Assembly (NCBI GenBank): GCA_944359725.1
Contig: CALVSY010000006.1
Location: 1-64,000 of the forward strand
DNA: 64,000 bases
Reading direction: 5' to 3'
Origin: an uncultured Bacilli bacterium
Lineage (GTDB): Bacteria > Bacillota_I > Bacilli_A > RF39 > UBA660
The translations under genes and the position numbers were made by a program. The notes beneath the pieces are model-generated. The model was not told where the DNA came from. It searched no databases and saw nothing but the letters and a program-made list of their open reading frames with translations. Positions 60,795-64,000 of the stretch are shown one piece after another. How positions within the stretch are numbered: the stretch's first letter is position 1; each line of letters opens with the position of its first letter.

Positions 60795-61784
60795 TAACCA
60801 AGCTCCATAAACAACGGCAACCGTTCCTAATATTAAGCCAACTATCCAAAATAGTTTTACGATGTCCTGTTCTTTCCATCCCAATTTTTCAAAATGATGA
60901 TGAAGCGGCGTCATTAAAAACACTTTCTTTTTAAATACGAACAATGAAAATACTTGTATGATAACAGATAATGTTTCTATAACAAATACACCCATGATAA
61001 CCGCAAAGGTAAGTTCGTGTCTTGTAAGGATGGCAATCGATGCTAAAACACCTCCGATTGCAAGTGATCCGGTATCACCCATGAATACCTTGGCAGGATA
61101 AGTATTATAAACCAAGAATCCAAGAAGTGCTCCTGCTAATATAAAACAGAAAATAGCAATATCTTGATATCCTGCAAGCCATTCAGTATTCCAAGTTATA
61201 ATACCTAAAACAAGCGTTGCAATAAATGAAAGCCCTCCGGCAAGACCGTCTAGTCCGTCCGTTATGTTAACGGCGTTTGATGATGCAACAAGCATAAACA
61301 AAATGAAAAATCCGTATAACCATCCAACATCTATTTTTAAATTAAACGCATGAATCCAAAACAATGGCTCTGATCCGCTTTTCATGTAAATAAAGAAAAA
61401 CACGATTGCAATTATTACTTGCCCAAATAGTTTTTGAATTTCTGTTAAACCCTCGTTTTGCTTTCTTTTAAGTTTCATAAAATCATCGGTAAAACCTAAA
61501 ATAGCATATGCAACAAACACGAATAAAACGATTAATAAATTACTGTTTATCTCTATTTTATTGGTAAAGTACATAATTAATATCGTTATAAAAGTTGGAA
61601 TAATAAATATTAATCCTCCAACCGTTGGTATTCCGTTTTTCTTTTTATGTGATGCACCAACAAACACACTTACTCTTTGAGATACGTTTAATTTCTTTAA
61701 AAGTGGTATCATAAAATAACCCATTACAACCGAAATTATAAATCCTATCATAAGTGCTAATAAAGACTTTGTTAATACAAACAT
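60792..61784 (-). CDS. mraY: Phospho-MurNAc-pentapeptide transferase
   Basis: 330 residues, ten helices. KKNGIPTVGGLIF, FTDDFMKLKRKQNEGLTEIQKL, NAVNITDGLDGLAGG (catalytic Asp), VFMGDTGSLAIGG and LMTPLHHHFEKLGWKE (HHH motif) are all conserved. It makes lipid I from UDP-MurNAc-pentapeptide and undecaprenyl phosphate. murE and murD, usual neighbours, are not here. Confidence 0.96.
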   Translation of the reverse strand: MFVLTKSLLALMIGFIISVVMGYFMIPLLKKLNVSQRVSVFVGASHKKKNGIPTVGGLIFIIPTFITILIMYFTNKIEINSNLLIVLFVFVAYAILGFTDDFMKLKRKQNEGLTEIQKLFGQVIIAIVFFFIYMKSGSEPLFWIHAFNLKIDVGWLYGFFILFMLVASSNAVNITDGLDGLAGGLSFIATLVLGIITWNTEWLAGYQDIAIFCFILAGALLGFLVYNTYPAKVFMGDTGSLAIGGVLASIAILTRHELTFAVIMGVFVIETLSVIIQVFSLFVFKKKVFLMTPLHHHFEKLGWKEQDIVKLFWIVGLILGTVAVVYGAWL

Positions 61785-61872
61785 CTATTATCACCTCTTA
61801 ACCTTGTATAATTATACTATATATTTTTAAATTTTTACACCATTTTATACTAACTTGATAAAATTTTACTTT

Positions 61873-62739
61873 TTATTTGTGAACCAAAACTTTCGTTCCA
61901 ACTGATACGTTTTCGTATACCGTCTTAGCATCAGCATACTTCATGTTTACACAACCATGAGAACCATTTAAATAATCATCATCGTCAAAACTCTTTCTCC
62001 AAGAAGCATCATGAAGTCCTTGACCCTTATCAAAAGGAAGCCAATAATTTACATATACTCTATAATCAGCACCATTTAAATATCTATCGGTTTGCTTTGC
62101 ATAAATAGGATTACATCCTAACCTGGTGTCATATTTGTTTTTCTTACCAGTTACAACATCCGCGGTTAAATAAAGTTCATCATCAACGTATAAATAAAGA
62201 TTTTGCTTTGATATATCAACCTCAACGAAAGTATCACCTAGTTCTTTTGTGTATTTTTTTGAGATATATCCTTTTTTATCCCCATAAGAAACATAATCCC
62301 AGCTGTCATTTGTTTTAATACGTTTTAACTTTTCAAATTTATTAATTACCGTTATTACTTTAGACTTTGTATTAGGTTTTTCTCTTAGATTTACGTTTGA
62401 TGTAACACATATGTTTCCTTCATCTTCATAAAATGATTTTTCTTTTTCCTCAGTTACTTTTGAAGTGGTTACTTCAGCAGTTTCTTTTTCTTTAGTTGTA
62501 CTTTCGGATGCCTTAGTGGTAGTTGCCACTTTAGTTGTTGTTACTGAAGTTGTAGTTTGCGTTGTTACTTCCTTTTTTGTTTCATTATCATTAGCATTTG
62601 AAGAAGATTCATATTCTGAAACAATACTAGCATCATCAGCACTATTAGATAAAATGCTTTGTCTTGCACATCCACTAATAGAAGCGCCAATGGTAAAACT
62701 TAAAAGTATAGATAATAAACGTTTATTTTTCATATTCAT
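61873..62739 (-). CDS. Lipoprotein L,D-transpeptidase with SH3 domain
   Basis: 288 residues. Signal peptide with lipobox SISGC (Cys24), a Thr/Ser/Lys-rich stalk (about 50-95, TTQTTTSVTTTKVATTT), a bacterial SH3b domain (ICVTSNVNLREKPNTKSKVI, about 108-165), then a YkuD domain ending GSHGCVNM (His261, Cys263). It cross-links peptidoglycan stems 3-3 or attaches proteins. It is unusual to find it inside a dcw cluster, between the PBP and mraY; this suggests L,D-cross-links matter for septal or spore wall. Confidence 0.9.
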   Translation of the reverse strand: MNMKNKRLLSILLSFTIGASISGCARQSILSNSADDASIVSEYESSSNANDNETKKEVTTQTTTSVTTTKVATTTKASESTTKEKETAEVTTSKVTEEKEKSFYEDEGNICVTSNVNLREKPNTKSKVITVINKFEKLKRIKTNDSWDYVSYGDKKGYISKKYTKELGDTFVEVDISKQNLYLYVDDELYLTADVVTGKKNKYDTRLGCNPIYAKQTDRYLNGADYRVYVNYWLPFDKGQGLHDASWRKSFDDDDYLNGSHGCVNMKYADAKTVYENVSVGTKVLVHK

Positions 62740-62766
62740 ATTAATTCGCCTTTCTTTATCAGAATT

Positions 62767-62795
62767 AGTCTATAACTTTTTTTATTGTTTGTCAA
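62767..62795 (-). promoter_or_regulatory. Promoter of the L,D-transpeptidase gene
   Basis: TTGACA (62790-62795), 17-bp spacer, TAGACT (62767-62772), starting immediately after the PBP stop codon. It lets the downstream cluster be expressed despite the interrupted PBP gene. Confidence 0.72.
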
Positions 62796-63470
62796 TTAAT
62801 TACCAAGCATCAACCTTACCGTTGAACCTTCTTCTAGTCTTGTTCCTTTTTTTGGTGATTGATCTACTATAACATCTCCACTACCACTATATTCTAAAAC
62901 AAAATTAGATAGAATTTTAGTTGCTTCTTTTGCCGTTTTTCCAACTACGTTTTTTACTGTATAATACTTCTTATCATCCCAATCATACTTCATCTCAGAA
63001 TCACCTTCTCGTCTTTCAATATCAAGTGCTTCTATCGCATCTGTTAGGATTGCTTTTGCAACTGGAGCCGCAACAACACCACCGTACTGAACTACTCTTT
63101 TTGGATTGTTTATCGCAACATAAACAACGATTTTTGGATCATCAGCGGGTAAAAAGCCAATAAATGATAAGATGTAGTTACCAACTAAATATTGTCCGTT
63201 TTCTACTTTTTGTGCCGTACCTGTTTTTCCTCCCACTCTATAACCTTCAATGTATGCGTTTCTACCACTACCATTTGTAACAACTGACTCTAATGCTCTT
63301 CTTACTTCTTTTGAGGTTTTACTCGTTATAACCTTCCGTACCTTTGTTGGAGTGTTTTCTTTTATTACTTGATTTGTTTCGGGATCATTTAAACTTTTTA
63401 CGATGTATGGTTTATAAAGGGTACCACCGTTAATCGCGGCGGATACTGCGGTTATTTGCTGTAAGAGAGT
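62796..63470 (-). pseudogene. 3' fragment of a class B PBP (SpoVD/PbpB type), split by a mobile element
   Basis: The frame is open from a stop at 63471-63473 to 62796. It reads TLLQQITAVSAAINGGTL, then VGGKTGTAQKVENGQ with the third transpeptidase motif KTGT, and ends in one PASTA domain (YTVKNVVGKTAKEATKIL..). The SxxK and SxN motifs and the N-terminal part are missing and must lie beyond the element. Position next to mraY and the single PASTA domain match SpoVD; PbpB of B. subtilis has two. The break is at the LQQITAVSAA region, where recombinase coding sequence joins in another frame. Confidence 0.85.
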
Positions 63471-64000
63471 CTAATAAATGAAACTTTCTACCTAATTTAT
63501 CAGAGAATGTATTTATACTTTCTCCTGTCTTCATATAAATATCTAGTTTTATCTTTTTATTTTCTTCTTTATAAACATAGATTCTGTCAATTAATTCATT
63601 AAAAACATCACCATAACATTTATCATCACTCAAACAATCATCTAATGTTTTTTTTAGTTCATTAATTTTATTTTCTATATAGTTTTGATCTCGCTTGTTA
63701 TTTTGTAATTCATTTAATTTTGTTTGATATGTAGTTATTTCTTTATTAATTAAGTCTACTTGTTTTTTATAGTCTTCTTTAGATAAGTATTCTTCCATAA
63801 CGAGTTCTAGTAGTTTGTCTTTTTTATTATTAAACATTAAAATTTTAGATTCGATATTTTTGATTTCAGATTCATTATTATTTGTTTCTAAATAATTTTT
63901 ACAGTCATTTAATATTTCACCAAAAATATGCTTTCTTCGTTTCAATAATTTATTAAACATATCTTTAAAAACAATATCTAGTTCATACTCAAATACTCTA
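63430..64000 (-). CDS. Large serine recombinase, C-terminal part (runs off window)
   Basis: The frame is open to the window edge, so the visible about 190 residues are the C-terminal portion. It begins RVFEYELDIVFKD (end of the zinc-ribbon/recombinase domain) and continues in a long coiled coil (about 45-135) with ELQNNKRDQNYIENKINELKK, as in large serine integrases. The last residues LLDSLTANNRSIRRD are encoded by DNA that also codes for the PBP in another frame, so the gene crosses the att junction. The resolvase domain lies to the right. Confidence 0.85.
   Translation of the reverse strand, partial: RVFEYELDIVFKDMFNKLLKRRKHIFGEILNDCKNYLETNNNESEIKNIESKILMFNNKKDKLLELVMEEYLSKEDYKKQVDLINKEITTYQTKLNELQNNKRDQNYIENKINELKKTLDDCLSDDKCYGDVFNELIDRIYVYKEENKKIKLDIYMKTGESINTFSDKLGRKFHLLDSLTANNRSIRRD
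63445..63480. other. Attachment junction (att) between element and PBP gene
   Basis: PBP homology (QQITAVSAAINGG) stops at about 63462-63470, with TAG in frame at 63471-63473. Rightward only recombinase sequence is found. The recombinase's last 15 codons overlap the junction. Confidence 0.7.

Noticed and set aside
62465-62872. Plus-strand ORF over the Thr-rich stalk of the L,D-transpeptidase
   Set aside because: Valine-rich translation mirrors Thr codons on the minus strand; no independent evidence.

Overview
The window comes from a very AT-rich Bacillota genome. It uses the standard code (UGA is read as stop). Pro-sigma-E and SpoIIGA mark a spore-forming lineage, and the small, compressed dcw cluster, T-box leaders and archaeal-style valyl-tRNA synthetases suggest an uncultured gut Bacilli/Erysipelotrichia/RF39-like, Mollicutes-neighbouring bacterium. 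That placement is inference. Nearly all genes lie on the minus strand, so 'upstream' below usually means higher coordinates. No rRNA, tRNA, CRISPR array or insertion sequence was recognised.

Layout: 0.1-2.2 kb holds a membrane-anchored surface protein, a degenerate CPBP protein and three unlisted tiny ORFs, two of which are paralogous one-helix peptides. 2.4-6.5 kb is a phosphodiesterase plus a run of acetyltransferases, a zinc protease and a nucleoside phosphorylase behind a terminator-containing leader. 6.6-17.6 kb holds a nuclease-like toxin candidate, rsgA, cdd and four aminoacyl-tRNA synthetase genes (metG, tyrS, two tandem valS); three have T-box leaders with readable or plausible specifier codons. 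17.9-24.8 kb is a tightly packed seven-gene operon with no product I can name: gamma-glutamyl hydrolase, adenylating enzyme, cysteine desulfurase-like enzyme, U32 protein, radical SAM enzyme, glutamate-cysteine ligase-like enzyme and ATP-grasp ligase. It looks like a route to a glutathione-like or otherwise modified small peptide.

24.9-33.7 kb has a C-terminally truncated Rel behind a leader-peptide/terminator arrangement, two small phosphate-handling proteins, an ABC-2 exporter, an ABC-F gene with a textbook leader-peptide attenuator, and a DUF4143 ATPase with three operator-like repeats spaced exactly 32 bp apart. 33.8-43.7 kb is mostly housekeeping and small enzymes (CYTH, Nudix, HAD, ASCH, two S51 peptidases, a ComEC-like metallo-beta-lactamase, bL32, YceD, Nfo).

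43.8-46.0 kb is a candidate phase-variation cassette. Two prepilin genes in inverted orientation share 203-bp inverted repeats around a tyrosine recombinase, and a consensus promoter inside the invertible segment faces only one of them. 46.0-49.9 kb is the ylbD-ylbE-ylbF-rsmD neighbourhood of Bacilli with an ORF6N gene inserted. 51.4-63.5 kb is the division/wall/sporulation cluster: class B PBP, L,D-transpeptidase, mraY, two Nudix genes, ftsW, murG, murB, divIB, ftsA, ftsZ, spoIIGA, sigE. The PBP gene is cut just upstream of its KTGT motif by an element whose large serine recombinase gene runs off the right edge. This recalls the sporulation-excised elements of other spore formers.
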